A stretch of 64,000 bases of DNA from Beta vulgaris subsp. vulgaris (GCF_026745355.1 NC_079209.1:26075156-26139155), one strand, 5' to 3'. Shown: positions 53,571 through 64,000, counted from the stretch's first letter. Notes: generated from the letters alone by a model not told the origin. Program-made: numbers and translations.

Positions 53571-54500
53571 AATTTAAGTTTCTTGTTTTTTTCGCAAAAA
53601 ATGTTTTAAAAGGTTTTTTCTCACAAAATTGAACTTCTAAAAGGTTTTTTTTGGCAAGTTGAAGTTCATTTAAAACGAAAGAAAAAAATTTGACAAAGTA
53701 TTTCTCTCACACATCATTACTCATTAGAACTTGTACAATGGGGCTCTCCAACTAGCTCTCTAAAGAGAGAAAAAATGGATAACCACCTCTTACCCAACAA
53801 TGGGGCTCTTAGGTGTGTCTTGGGTGTCTCTTCATGGACACACTTTCCAAAGTGGTTCTTGGGGGATATATCATTTGGGTTGAAGGAGAGATGACTCTTT
53901 AAAGTGTGGACCCCACATACTATTGCAATTACTTTAGTTTTCTTTTCTTCTTTCAACCATTTTTTGATCTTCTCTATTAAAAATTAAAAATAGATGGCAA
54001 TAATTACTATCCCAAAAAAATATAATTTTTTTTTATTTATAAAATCAGTCTAATATTGGATATATTTCATACACAAAATCTACTATCTTTTTAAATTTAT
54101 GAAATTAAATATTACCATTAAAAAATATTTTAAAAAAATCCACAATACACAAATTATGAAAAAAGATATATTTTTTTAATTATATTTAATTTACATGAAT
54201 AACATTATTTATATAACTTTGATCATAATATGAAATGAGGTTCATTTATTGATATGGGGACCACAAAACAATGAAAAGTTGAATGGAGAATTTTTAAAAG
54301 AGTTTTATAATTGTTGGTTTTTTTGAATATAACTAGTTTTTTGCCCGAGCGATGCTTCGGGTCAGTTACAATAAACAAATATGCTATTATTTTTTATTTC
54401 ATAATTTATTTTTCTACTTTTCATATTCTTTGTCCATTAAGAAATTGAAAAATTAAGTAAAAAAAAAAATTGAAAGGTTTGAGTTTGAAATCAATACCTT
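53571..54500. other. Intergenic stretch without a recognised gene
   Basis: It contains repeated AAAAGGTTTTTT text (53590-53660), a CT/GA-rich segment (53730-53920) and a very AT-rich part (53980-54240). The motif GTTTTTTGCCCGAGCGATGC near 54340 resembles a common plant interspersed repeat but no ends were found. It may include the 5' part of the hAT transposase gene. Confidence 0.35.
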
Positions 54501-54506
54501 AAAAGG

Positions 54507-55059
54507 TGTAAGAATAGTGACTTGAATGGTGCCTTGAAGGTGTTTGGTAGAATGCGTGAAGAAGGAATGACATAAGGCTGACTTTGAATGGACATATCTC
54601 TCAATCTATAAATGATTTTGAGGTGATTCAAAGTGGAGGTGATAGCTTGTTCCGAGAGCTTTCCAACGATAGGTCATATGCCCAATTCCGATGAGAAACG
54701 AGAAAGTTATGTCAGTTTTACGAAGAACTGACGAAACTGTTTTCGTCCTCGCCCGGTCGGGCGCGCAAGCTGTTCTGGAGACTGGGGACCGCCCGGTCGG
54801 GCGGATTTCGCCGCGGGCCGCGGCGGGTCGGCGGATAACGCGGAAACGCGTTTTTGAGCGCTAAGTATAAATAGGTTATTTGTACCTAGGTTTTAAACGC
54901 CGAATTAGCCTATTTTCTCTCTGTAATCTGGTTTTCCTCACATAATAAAATATTCTCCCTCTCTGCCGTGGATGTAGCCAAATTGGTGAACCACGTAATC
55001 TGTGTCTGATTTATTTGTTTTTGCATTCATAATTTGTTCTTCCTCACTCCGTTATAACA
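54507..55059 (+). repeat. 5' LTR of the copia derivative
   Basis: It is 553 bp with TG…CA ends. It has a TATAAATA box at 54866-54873, an AATAAA signal at 54944-54949 and a GC-rich palindrome-like part (CGCCCGGTCGGGCG) at about 54745-54840. The U5 part shares text with the LTR fragment at 26149. Confidence 0.93.
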
Positions 55060-55061
55060 AA

Positions 55062-55074
55062 CTGGTATCAAGAG
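55062..55074 (+). promoter_or_regulatory. Primer-binding site of the copia derivative
   Basis: TGGTATCAAGAGC starts about two bases after the LTR. It is the tRNA-Met PBS with one extra A. Confidence 0.85.
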
Positions 55075-55100
55075 CTTTGGTTTCGATCTGTGTGAGAAAG

Positions 55101-55885
55101 ATGTCTGGGGTGAATGTCAAAATCGATAAATTTACTGGGAGGAATAGTTTTAGTCTGTGGCAGATCAAGATGCGGGCGTTACTGAAGCAACAGGGGTTGT
55201 GGGCACCGTTGGCAAAGAAAGCAACGGATTCAGTCACCGCTGAGATGGCCGTTTGGAGGAGAAGGCTCATTCAACGATTATGTTGTGTCTGGAAGATGAC
55301 ATAATCACTGAAGTCGCGGAGGAGGAAACCGCATCTGGTCTGTGGTTGAAATTAGAGAGTTTGTATATGACAAAATCTCTAACCAACAAGTTGCTTTTGA
55401 AGCAACGTCTGTTCAGTCTGCGAATGCAGGAAGGTATGCCTCTTAGAGATCATCTAGATCAATTAAATACAATTTTACTAGAATTGCGTAATATTGATGT
55501 GAAGGTGGAGGATGAGGATGCCGCTTTAATTCTACTTGTTTCTTTACCTATATCGTATGAAAATTTTGTGCAATCTTTCATTGTTGGTAAAGATTCTGTG
55601 TCCCTAGAAGAAGTTAGATCATCTTTGCATACTAGGGAATTGCGCCATAAGGCATCTGGTACAGGTACAGGCGATCAGGCTGCTGGATTAGTAGCCAGTA
55701 GTAATGGACAGGAGAATTCGGGGAAGAAATCCAGGAAACCGTCTTCTAGGGGTCCTAAACCTAATGATGTCTGTAATTACTGTAAGGAAAAAAGGCATTG
55801 GAAAAGGGAGTGTCCTAAAAGGAAAAAATCGGAGATAATCTGGGTCTGGTTCTGCTGCTGTTGCAGCAGAAAATTTCAGTTCTGA
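55101..55885 (+). pseudogene. Copia gag with zinc knuckle, frameshifted
   Basis: The ATG at 55101 opens MSGVNVKIDKFTGRN; a one-base shift near 55247 moves the reading to the second stretch (55253-55885, 210 codons). That has the UBN2-type Gag core (TASGLWLKLESLYMTKSL, LFSLRMQEGMPLRDHL, LLVSLPISYENF) and a complete CCHC knuckle CNYCKEKRHWKREC near codons 173-186. After the knuckle another shift leads to an Ala/Ser-rich acidic linker in a third frame. Confidence 0.9.
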
Positions 55886-55919
55886 TGATGATATTGCTTT
55901 AGTTGCTAATGAACAAACA

Positions 55920-56382
55920 CATTGCAGTGATGTGTGGGTTTTAGATTCTGGACGTCTTGTCATATGTGTTCGCCAGGGAGTGGTTTATGAACTATAAACA
56001 GGTTGATGGAAGTGTTACTATGGCCAACAGTGAGGTCTGTAAGACAGTTGGTATAGGGTCCATCAGAATTAGGACATGTGATGGCAAAGTCTGTACTTTG
56101 AATGATGTTAGGCATGTTCCACAGGTCACAAAGAATCTGATTTCACTTAGTCTGTTAGACAAGAAAGGGTTCAGTTTCAAAGGTGAGGGTGGAGGGTTGT
56201 ATGTCTACAGGGGTTCAAAGATGATTCTGAAAGGGGTTAAACGGGAGACATTGTATGTGTTGCAAGGGTCTACGTTATCTGAGTTGAAGCTGCATTCTGA
56301 GTTGACAAGTGATGGTCTTGAGTGTGAGGTGGAGCTTATGGGGCTTCTTCACAGGTTGAGAGGTCAGAGTCAACGGGAATGA
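55920..56382 (+). pseudogene. Copia protease and pre-integrase segment
   Basis: WVLDSG near 55930-55950 is the protease active site, followed at once by a deletion-type frameshift that destroys the S-x-H part. The stretch 55957-56382 continues with REWFMNYKQVDGSVTMAN, IRIRTCDGKVCTLNDVRHVP and KNLISLSLLDKKGFSF, the end of the protease and the segment before the integrase zinc finger. After LYVLQGSTL the homology ends and the remaining pol is missing. Confidence 0.87.
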
Positions 56383-57137
56383 GTTCAACAACCGGGTTTG
56401 GAAGTACTACTTGGGTTGAGGAGAGAGTGTCAACAATGAGGTAGAGTTGTTGGGAACTTCTACACAACTGGTTGAAACTAAGGGTCATCAAGAAGAACAA
56501 CCAAGGGTCTCTCAGCAGCAGATTGGTATGATAAGGTTCGGTTCTATCGATATTGTGTGCCAGCTTATAGCTATGGGGTCTCGAGCGACATGTCTTTGCC
56601 AGGGAGTTTGGGTTGAGAGGTGATTCTGCAAGAAGTCACCAAGAGGTAGCTAGATTGGAACTCCAGGAGGAGTTGCCTGCGTTCCAGTGAGAACGGGATG
56701 GAGTGCTCCGGCGCGAGCATAGAAGAACTTCGACGGAAGTTCCCTGCGCCAAGGGTGATTTGTTTTGGGTACTTAGACGTAAGTGCTAATGGCTCTAGTT
56801 GGAGCAACTGGCAGGGTACTGGCTCGTCTTGATTAAGGTGGAGCTAGTGTGTTTGCGGTTCAGTGAAGACGATTTGATTTCCGACGGGTAATAAGTTGGG
56901 CTTTGGGTGAATGCGCAACATGGGTCTCATAGGCTGTGAGACCGAGTCGTTCATGATGAGTGGTCAGCGATCTTGGCGAGATTGGGTGAGACTCATATGG
57001 GGGCAATTCTGGGGTCCTTAGGGATTAATCTGGTCTGGTTGTCTGTTGGGACAAATCTGGTGTAGGGAGATTCTGGCGTTGTGATCAATGCATCTGTTTT
57101 CTGGTATTGTGAGAGGATTCAAGTCAAGGTGGAGATT
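56383..57137 (+). other. Noncoding remainder of the copia derivative
   Basis: No integrase, RT or RNase H motif is found in any frame. The text is unusually G-rich for the window (GGAGTTGCCTGCG, GGTTGAGAGG) and has no long frame. It may be highly diverged pol or filler sequence. The purine tract AAGGTGGAGATT closes it at about 57126-57137. Confidence 0.6.
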
Positions 57138-57696
57138 TGTAAGAATAGTGACTTGAATGGTGCCTTGAAGGTGTTTGGTAGAATGCGTGAAGAAGGAATG
57201 ACATAAGGCTGACTTTGAATGGACATATCTCTCAATCTATAAATTATTTTGAGGTGATTCAAAGTGGAGGTGATAGCTTGTTCCGAGAGCTTTCCAACGA
57301 TAGGTCATATGCCCAATTCGGATGAGAAACGAGAAAGTTATGTCAGTTTTACGAAGAACTGACGAAACTGTTTTCGTCCTGCCGGTCGGGCGCGCAAGCT
57401 GTTCTGGGAGATCTGGGGACCGCCCGGTCGGGCGGATTTCGCCCGGGCGCCTGGGCGGGTCAGCGGAGAACGCGGAAACGCGTTTTTGAGCGCTAAGTAT
57501 AAATAGGTTATTTGTACCTAGGTTTTAAACGCCGAATTAGCCTATTTTCTCTCTGTAATCTGGTTTTCCTCACATAATAAAATATTCTCCCTCTCTGCCG
57601 TGGATGTAGCCAAATTGGTGAACCACGTAATTCTGGTGTCTGATTTTATTGGTTTTTTGCATTCATAATTTGTTCTTCCTCACATCCGTTATAACA
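57138..57696 (+). repeat. 3' LTR of the copia derivative
   Basis: It matches the 5' LTR closely; most differences fall in the GC-rich palindrome part (57380-57475) and near the 3' end. It has a TATAAATA box at 57498-57505. Confidence 0.93.
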
Positions 57697-57768
57697 AAAG
57701 GAATTGTGGTAAAAGAATATGATATCAATATTCTCTTGTAAGTTACGTAATAGAGTGTTAAGTATGTA

Positions 57769-58037
57769 CTCCCTCCGTTTTTTTTATTGCTATATTTTCC
57801 TTAAATAGTTGTTTCTTCTTATTTGCTACATTTTCCTTATTTGGGGTACTTGTCCCATCATAAAGTAATACTTCTATATTTGTTCTTCTCTTTTTCCACC
57901 CAAAAATACTAATTTTTCACTTTTCTCATTATTTTACATTAAATGGATCAAAATTATACTCCAAAAAACTTGAAAGTGACAATGCATAAATTGTTGTGCA
58001 TACAACAATGGAGCAATAAGAAAACAAAGGAAATATG
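57769..58037. mobile_element. Stowaway-type MITE with one degenerate end
   Basis: The left end CTCCCTCCGTTTTTTTTATT follows TA; the right end, inverted, reads CATATTTCCTTTGTTTTCTT before ATTGCTCCA, a weaker match, with TA at 58038-58039. The flanking GTAC is on both sides. Length is 269 bp. Confidence 0.7.
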
Positions 58038-58947
58038 TACTTGTTAAGTCTTTTTTAGTTAACTACAATTATTACAAGACTTTATTATATTTTAGAAGCT
58101 CTTACTTTTCATTTCAAAGGTCAAACCGTTATGCCGGTGTAATTTCTAGGTCTGCACTTCGAATTTTATATATGTGTTGTCTATAATTGTTTAGATCATA
58201 GGTTTTTGCACATTTAGGGTTTATGATTCGCGTTTTTTGTTTGAATTGTTGTAGTATGTCAGGGTTTCTCAGGGATCTCCTGTTCTTCATTCAGTTCTCC
58301 ATGCCTTGCGATTCTTATTGATATTTTCTGCTTAATTGTTGTGCGATTACGTAGAAACATAGAAATTGCTAGTTTTTTTTTTTTTTTGTTAATATTTAAA
58401 ATTTTGTTAATTTTCATAAATTTTGATCCTTTGGTATTATTGACTTCGTTGTATTGTTCTCTCATAATTGTTTTGATGTCGAGAGTAATGATTTTGGTGT
58501 CAATTTGTGATCTAATTACGGTATTAGTTGTGATTTAGTTAGTTGTAGTATTGTTCTCTGTCTATGTTCTTGGCATTGCTGCTTTTTTCTGCATTCTTAG
58601 TAACTTGTCTTGTTTACCTGTTAAAAAAAATTGAACGCCTCCCCTAGCAAGGAGGATGTTACATCCAGTAATCCTATCCGTAAACTTAGCCATAACACTC
58701 CAGCATGATTAGCATCAGAAAGACTTGGTTTAGCAATGTTATTGCCTTTGTTATGCTTCACATATTCTGTCCTTTAAGGGGTGTAGAGTGTAGAGTTTGC
58801 ATCACTTTTGGTATGTATTTACCTTACATTTTATTAGGCTTATTTCATGTTTAGCTTAGATCTATGATCAACTTATGTGGTGTTTACTTCTCTACATGAT
58901 GTGCTATTTTTCCTCCTATATTCATTGTCTTTTGGTTCCCTTTGTAA

Positions 58948-58950
<3 letters not shown>

Positions 58951-58982
<32 letters not shown>
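58951..58982. repeat. (TTA)n microsatellite
   Basis: About ten perfect TTA units. Confidence 0.97.
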
Positions 58983-59271
58983 GTTAAATTTACTATTATT
59001 TATATCTAGTTCTATTATTTCCCTTAATCATATTAATACACATTTACTAACTGTGTCTAAAGAATGTGTTTCATTTTGGATTTCTTGCAAATGACCTCTC
59101 TGCTAGCCCTAGATGTATGGTTATGTATAAGATACGCACATATTGATATCCTCTTGCTTGTGGCATGATCTTCATCAAGTGTTGGTAATTTTTTATGTTT
59201 CAGACATCTTCGATAAGGTTCAGTACTAGTTAGTTTTGCTTGGTATGAGGTGAAACATCAAACATTCAATA

Positions 59272-59408
59272 GGATTTTATTATTGAAAGAACAGATATCA
59301 GGCAAAAACCCTGTACATAGTGGGATCAGCTCTAGCTCTAAGTTGAAGTTTCCTCTCAAGCCTGATTCTAAGAAAATGGCAAGTTGCACTGCTGCTAATG
59401 CGCGTTAA
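59272..59408 (+). other. Possible terminal exon
   Basis: After a CAATAG acceptor-like site, an open frame reads LLLKEQISGKNPVH and continues Ser/Lys/Pro-rich to NAR and TAA at 59406-59408. Composition is protein-like, but it is short (about 45 codons), has no recognised family and no matching upstream exons, so it may be chance. Confidence 0.2.
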
Positions 59409-60158
59409 TGATAGTAGTAAGTTTATTGATCTAGAAAGAATTGTGTAGGAATTTTGAGAGGATGATATTCTGGAAATAAGGCGATAAGAATATGGTTCAA
59501 TCCTGCCATGCTTCTGCTGAGTTTTATACAGTTAAAGAGTTTCATAGGGAATACTTTTGGTTTTCATTTCTGTCCGATAAAGTTGGAGGGGATGGCAGGG
59601 GGTTGCTGTGAAGGGGAGGGCTCGCTGCCAGGCTGTGCAGGTGCTAGCAATTGAAGAAGTTCTTAATTGGCTAGCTGGCATTCTATGCAGGTGTTTGGCA
59701 GTTTTCTTTACCCTTAATTGGCTTTAGTTGGGACATCCTCAATTCTTCATTTCGTTTAAGATGTTCTAGTTTCCTGGAAATCAAGGATGAAATTATGCTT
59801 GCGTGCCCAAGTGTGAAAGATGATTCTGTTGGCAATTTCATGGTTCGTTTGAAAAGGATTAAACCATTAGATATCTGAGGAATTAATTTCCACTTGTCTT
59901 TATTTTCCGAATAATATACACTTCAATATAGGTATAATCAAATTAGTGCCATTGTAGACTTACAGAGCTCACTTAGAGCCTCAATGTGATTGGATGAGAG
60001 TTAATAAAGGGTATGTCGTCTGGCATATAATTAATAATAACAGTTATATATCTATAGAATCACAAATAGTGAGAGTATATCTATAAAATAATTGATATAA
60101 TTCATAACCTTTTAACATTCTCTGCGACTCGATTGCCTGGTAAGTGTCATTTGATTTA

Positions 60159-60475
60159 GGACTTGTTTGGTTCACCATTGGAAGTAAAAAAAAATCTCAT
60201 GAATTTTGAATATACATCAATTAAGTTCTTTCATTAAATTCATGGAAATTTAAAAATGTTGTTTGATTATTCATTAGGGAAGTAGAATTCCCATGAATTT
60301 TTACTTACCTAGGAGGAGTAGGTAAGCTACTTCCTCCATTTTGTAGGAAGTAGAAGTTCATGGGAAGTTCTTCTTCCCCTTTTTGTAAACTTTTTGTTAA
60401 CCAAACAACAAGCCCATCTTACACTTCCTAGAAAATAGAAATTCCTATGATTTTCTTTGCCAACCAAACAAGCCC
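60159..60475. mobile_element. Tourist-type MITE
   Basis: The ends GGACTTGTTTGGTT and, inverted, GGGCTTGTTTGGTT are flanked by TTA (60156-60158 and 60476-60478), the 3-bp duplication of PIF/Harbinger elements. It is 317 bp, AT-rich, with inner pairs around ACTTCCT/AGGAAGT. No coding. Confidence 0.9.
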
Positions 60476-60478
60476 TTA

Positions 60479-60908
60479 GATCAAAGAGCATCCTTCTAAA
60501 GATACGAATAATCAAGAGCTTCAAGAGGTATTCTTAGTCTGAATTTCTATCAACATGTATTGATCCTTAGTTGCTATTGTATTGTTTCCATTATATTAAT
60601 CTTGCTTAATGCGTTTCGAGCTGAATGTTCTCATCTTATAGACAGACCCAAAACCACCATCGCTCTCCAATTTTTTTGGATGGAGAGAAATCATCAGTAG
60701 CAACTGTACAACTTAATAATATGTAAAGCTTTGAATTTTGTCATCAAAAGAATCAATTAGAAACCTCCTCAAGTCCTCAATCATGAGAAAGTGTGCTGCA
60801 GCTATCTTCATAAGCGTGGTTTTTAAGAAATGTTTTGCAACACTAAACATACACATTTGACATATTAGCAAACCCGCATAGTTAATCACTAGGTTGTACC
60901 CTTGTTGA
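60479..60908. other. Unassigned stretch
   Basis: No frame or ends recognised. A minus-strand ORF (60713-60961) extends into the neighbouring MITE, which argues against it being real. Confidence 0.4.
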
Positions 60909-60911
60909 ATA

Positions 60912-61166
60912 CTCTCTCCGTCCCAAAATATAATTCCCATTTCATTTTGCACAGTCTCCAAAACGTACCTTTGACCTATGATATCTTCTATTTCTTATTA
61001 GCAAAAAAAATATATAAACTTGATATTACGAATTTATACATTGAGACGAATCTAACAAGATCCATCATGAATATGTTTTTTTATACATTAGTGAGAATAT
61101 TTGGTCAAAGTTTTTAAAATTTGACTCCCAAACTAAAGTTGGGAACTATATTTTGGGACGGGGGAG
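60912..61166. mobile_element. Stowaway MITE
   Basis: The ends CTCTCTCCGTCCCAAAATAT and, inverted, CTCCCCCGTCCCAAAATATA match closely. TA precedes it (60910-60911); the right flank reads AA, so one copy of the TA has mutated. It is 255 bp and noncoding. Confidence 0.9.
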
Positions 61167-61576
61167 AATCATTCTATGCAAGTAATTAGCCGTTCTCCAA
61201 GATTCTTTACTAGATTCAGAGACCAACTACCACGTTCTTTTCCAAGAGCTCTACGAAGTGCAGTGCCTATGTCTCATACATATACTATATTTGTTTTTCT
61301 TTTTACAACAAGTATATCATTAGTCCTCTTATCATATAAGACTTTGAAGATTGTTCTTTTTTTGTTGTAGGCATGATGCTTCGAAAATATGCATGCATGG
61401 ATAGGACGATGCAATTGAAATCGAAAGAAAGAAATGACCATAAAATTGATTCAGGTTTATTTTGGGAAAGTTAGATATATTATGACTGGATTTTCATATC
61501 AACTATATATATTTTGACCGCAATAGTATATTTCAGTTGATGAATACTACTCTTTGGCTCATTCTTTACCGAGACA
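61167..61576. other. Unassigned stretch
   Basis: No gene or repeat is supported between the Stowaway MITE and the hAT-type MITE. Confidence 0.4.
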
Positions 61577-61584
61577 GTTGAGTA

Positions 61585-61951
61585 TAGAGGTGGGCATGGG
61601 CAAGACTAGTACGCGAGCCGGCATGGTTTGGGTCCGGCCCGAGCCCATTTTCTGCTATGCGGGCCGTGGACCTACCGCGGTCAAGAAATTTTATTTCAGG
61701 CCCATCCCGACACAAGCTCACCTATATGACCCGTGGGCCGAGTGTCACTTTTCTTTGTTTTTTAGTCTGAAATTGCCAAAAAAAATAACATAAAATATGC
61801 ATCAGACTCGCATCCCCGTGGGCATATTTTGAAAATTTCAGACTCGTCATAGCACAACCTGCCATTCACAGGCTCGGGTCCGGTCCAACCCACCAATGCC
61901 CACAGCCCGTGGGGCAAGCTCGTGAATAGGCTCGGCCCATGCCGAGGTCTA
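61585..61951. mobile_element. hAT-type MITE with GC-rich body
   Basis: Left TAGAGGTGGGCATGGGC and right, inverted, TAGACCTCGGCATGGGCC are imperfect inverted ends. The flanks GTTGAGTA (61577-61584) and GCTGAATA (61952-61959) agree at 6 of 8. The body is rich in GGGCCG/CCCGACC text. It resembles the MITE at 34295 in body and ends, so both may be one family. It has no coding potential. Confidence 0.75.
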
Positions 61952-62029
61952 GCTGAATATTATTTCCCCTTCGTTTATTAAGTTGGTAAGTTTTACTACT
62001 ATTACCATTCTATATATGTGCTGATAAAT

Positions 62030-62780
62030 TTTAAAATGATACCAAAAGACATGTGAAATAGAAGTATTACTATGAAACTAGCTAACAAAAAGTGTTGCTT
62101 AATATCAATAAAGTGTTACATATGCTTACTTAAAATGATACATAATACTTCCTGCATCCCATAATATAGTGCTTACATTTCATTTTGAGTGTACCAAAAT
62201 ATTGTGCCTAGTTCAATTCTTATTAATTTGTTTTAACTAAATTATTCTTAATTTTTACACAAACTTTTCAAAGTATTCCTACCTTTCTTTAAAAAGGTGT
62301 GCTCTTGTTTATTGCTTTGTTTCAAGGGAACTTAGTTGCTTTTTGATTTTTTTTGAAGGAAAAGGAAAATAAGAGAATAGTTCCAAGATAAAAGTACTTA
62401 TTAATTTTTTTTAGAATTCTATTACTCCCTCCAATCTCCTTGGTTACCGTGAAAAGAAAAAAGTAAGCACTATATTATGAGATGGAGAGAGTATCTAATA
62501 AAGTGTTACTATAACTCAAGAGATAACATAGAAAATGCTATTATAGATATAAAAGTGTTACATAAAAAAGTACGAGTAGCACTATAAAAATGATACATTA
62601 GTTTAAAAAAATGTGTTACATTAGAGAATCTTGAGTAGTAACACTTGTTAAAGTGAAACATTAGCATTCGAAAGTGTTACTGTAGAGAATAGGTAGCACA
62701 GGCAAATGCTTCACTTATAAAAGTGTTATCTATTGCCTAAAGCAACACTTTTGTGTCTTTAAGTAATAATTATGGGGTGA
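62030..62780. repeat. Field of GTGTTAC/ATGATACA-type short repeats
   Basis: AAAGTGTTAC or close variants occur about twelve times, mixed with AAATGATACAT, on both sides of the MITE at 62148. Spacing is irregular. The MITE clearly split an existing repeat field. Confidence 0.75.
62148..62491. mobile_element. Stowaway-type MITE in the GTGTTAC field
   Basis: The ends CTTCCTGCATCCCATAATAT and, inverted, CTCTCTCCATCTCATAATAT are flanked by TA (62146-62147 and 62492-62493). Inside both ends AGTGCTTAC is the matching next block. It is 344 bp. Confidence 0.88.
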
Positions 62781-63459
62781 TGCTTTAGGCTAATTATGTG
62801 TATATATCACCAACCAATAATATAAAAATTTAATAAGTAACTTATCACATGAACTTAAACATGAATTTAATCATGAATTCTTATATAACTTATCATGAGT
62901 ATAATATTTTTGAGTAAGAAACATAAAAATCTCTTACTTAAACCAAATAAAATTGAAACTTGAATAAAAAATATGAAACTAGAATAGATTAACCAGAGAA
63001 CGATAACCTTGAAGTAAGAGAGTTTGCATTATTTAAAGTTTTTGTGTGAAAACGAGGCTTATGGATGTGGTATTTATAGGAGTAAAACAGATAGTACTTA
63101 ATTTCCAAACATAAATATTTTGTAACCACCATTATAAATTATGATATTAAACCAAGATTTGTAACCTCAATCATAAATTTGGAAATTTAGAAAAAATCAA
63201 AACCCGCACCCCATCCATAGGGTGGTTGGCCATAATGCTTTATTTTTATTTTTATTTTGAAAAACCCCACCATAAATGATTATATGTATAAAACAAATAA
63301 AAATTGTGACTAGGATTTAAATCAAAAGTTTAACAATCCAAGTTTGGTGACATATTGCGGCAAAAATAAATGAGTGGAAATGTGGAATTACTAAAATATC
63401 CTTTGTTTAAAATATTTAATTATTTTAGAAAATAATTACTCAAAAATATGGGTATTACT
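62781..63459 (-). repeat. Probable 3' LTR part of a second Tekay-type element
   Basis: Read on the minus strand, the segment left of 63459 starts TAGTAATACCCATATTTTTG after a purine-poor remnant of a polypurine tract; this resembles TGTAATCCCCCATAATTTT, the LTR start at 9173. The far end was not located and may run into the GTGTTAC field. No gene lies here. Confidence 0.45.
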
Positions 63460-64000
63460 ATCTATCCTACTTAAAGAAGTTTAGACTCGAAATTTAAGGC
63501 AAAAAGTCATAATCACTTTCCAAAAAAAGGGATTAAAATTCAGACAAAAAGTCATAATCTCTTTCGAACAACGGATTAAAACCCAAAATTGCAGTTTTTG
63601 ACTCAAATGTGCATGCGTAAAATGCATATAATGACTCAAAATATGCTAAAATGCAATAACTATGGTGAAAACGCGAAACTCTATCGCATTCTACCCCCCT
63701 TAAAAGGAGTTACGATCCAGTAACTCGACAACTAACCTCATAAAACAACGCCGGATATTTCTTGCACATATCCGCTTCGGCTTCCCATGTTGCTTCCTCA
63801 GTCTGATGGTTTGATCATAATACTTTGACTAATCTAACATCCTTAGTCCGAGTACTTTAACTTTAATAACAACGATCATACTGGTCTTTACTCGTAAGTC
63901 AAACTATCATCTAACTCGATGGTCTCAGGGTGCAGTATATGGCACACATCCGAACTATACTTCCTAATAAATTGTAATATATGGAGAATATTTTGGTCTC
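63460..64000 (-). pseudogene. 3' end of a second Tekay-type chromovirus (chromodomain)
   Basis: Minus-strand reading from the window edge gives HPETIELDDSLTYE, then chromodomain traces in shifted frames (IKVKVLG, QTIRLRKQHGKP) and the tail LLDRNSF. The untranslated text after it (AAGGGGGGTAGAATGCGATA) is nearly the same as at 8885-8905 after the first element's pol (AAGGGGGCTAGAATGCGATA). Stops show it is dead. The rest of the element lies beyond the window. Confidence 0.75.

Larger units (their letters stand above)
54507..57696 (+). mobile_element. Ty1/copia deletion derivative with two LTRs
   Basis: Two LTRs (54507-55059 and 57138-57696), each starting TGTAAGAATAGTG and ending GTTATAACA, flank 2.08 kb of internal sequence. 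The 5-bp duplication AAAGG (54502-54506 and 57697-57701) is perfect. The PBS TGGTATCAAGAGC and purine tract AAGGTGGAGATT are in place. Inside are gag, a partial protease and the pre-integrase segment; integrase, RT and RNase H are deleted. The gag wording (MSGVNVKIDKFTGRNSFSLW) suggests the TNT1/Tork side of copia. It is non-autonomous. Confidence 0.93.
58043..60155. other. Intergenic or intronic stretch
   Basis: T-rich DNA with an intron-like look. The only exon-like part is at about 59272-59408. No other coding signal, ends or arrays were found apart from a TTA microsatellite at 58951. Confidence 0.4.

Noticed and set aside
54330..54365. TTTTTTGCCCGAGCGATGCTTCGGG as a stem-loop terminator or element end
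   Set aside because: Looks like a bacterial terminator, but the context is eukaryotic; it resembles a common plant interspersed repeat and no element boundary was found.
1..64000. tRNA, rRNA or known structured RNA genes
   Set aside because: No cloverleaf A/B boxes or rRNA text was recognised; only tRNA-complementary primer sites of retrotransposons occur.

Overview
The window looks like repeat-dense nuclear DNA of a flowering plant, probably a eudicot. It is AT-rich and packed with plant-type Ty3/gypsy and Ty1/copia LTR retrotransposons, an L1-like LINE, CACTA, hAT and Tourist elements, and many Stowaway MITEs carrying the CTCCCTCCGT-type end. I see no bacterial operons, rRNA, tRNA or CRISPR. 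The species cannot be named from the sequence. The only convincing host-type gene is a four-exon coiled-coil gene at 15428-17372, which carries one apparent 1-base frameshift, with a decayed second copy at 18263-18516. A 56-codon minus-strand ORF (19485-19655) and two exon-like stretches (about 41250 and 59272) are weaker candidates.

Layout: 1-3490 is the 5' end of a degraded Tat-type gypsy element (LTR end, PBS, gag, protease, RT, part of RNase H). 4015-12719 is a 5'-truncated Tekay/Del-type chromovirus with chromodomain and 3' LTR, broken by two CACTA elements (6146-7652, TSD TAA; 10547-11541, TSD ATA). 13717-15321 is a Stowaway-type element with a second MITE nested inside. 15428-18516 holds the coiled-coil gene and its decayed copy. 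20493-23473 has three related inverted-repeat elements lying in TA-dinucleotide tracts. 24742-25486 has two Stowaway MITEs, one split by a 112-bp insert with a 16-bp target duplication. 26149-26455 is a copia LTR fragment. 27255-31563 is a decayed L1-type LINE (minus). 34111-41087 holds Tat/Ogre-type remnants: a plus-strand gag-like piece facing a minus-strand gag/PR/RT/RNase H/aRNH/integrase series.

41751-48715 is a hAT element with a perfect 8-bp TSD. A nearly complete CRM-like chromovirus (41987-47903, minus, LTRs about 97% identical by eye) sits inside it. 51288-53570 is a decayed hAT transposase gene (minus) cut by a CACTA element (51919-53407, TSD TCA), which itself carries a MITE. 54507-57696 is a copia deletion derivative with both LTRs and a perfect 5-bp TSD. 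57702-64000 is intergenic DNA with five MITEs, a GTGTTAC-rich repeat field and, at the right edge, the 3' end of a second Tekay-type element on the minus strand.

Most coding segments are transposon pseudogenes with stops and frameshifts. The main value of the window is its legible insertion order: several insertions can be removed on paper at their target-site duplications and the interrupted reading frame resumes. I found no clear new multi-gene system. The least explained structures are the TA-tract inverted-repeat family, the AATCAC/GTGATT array at 26795-27115, and the MITE pair with internal cargo.
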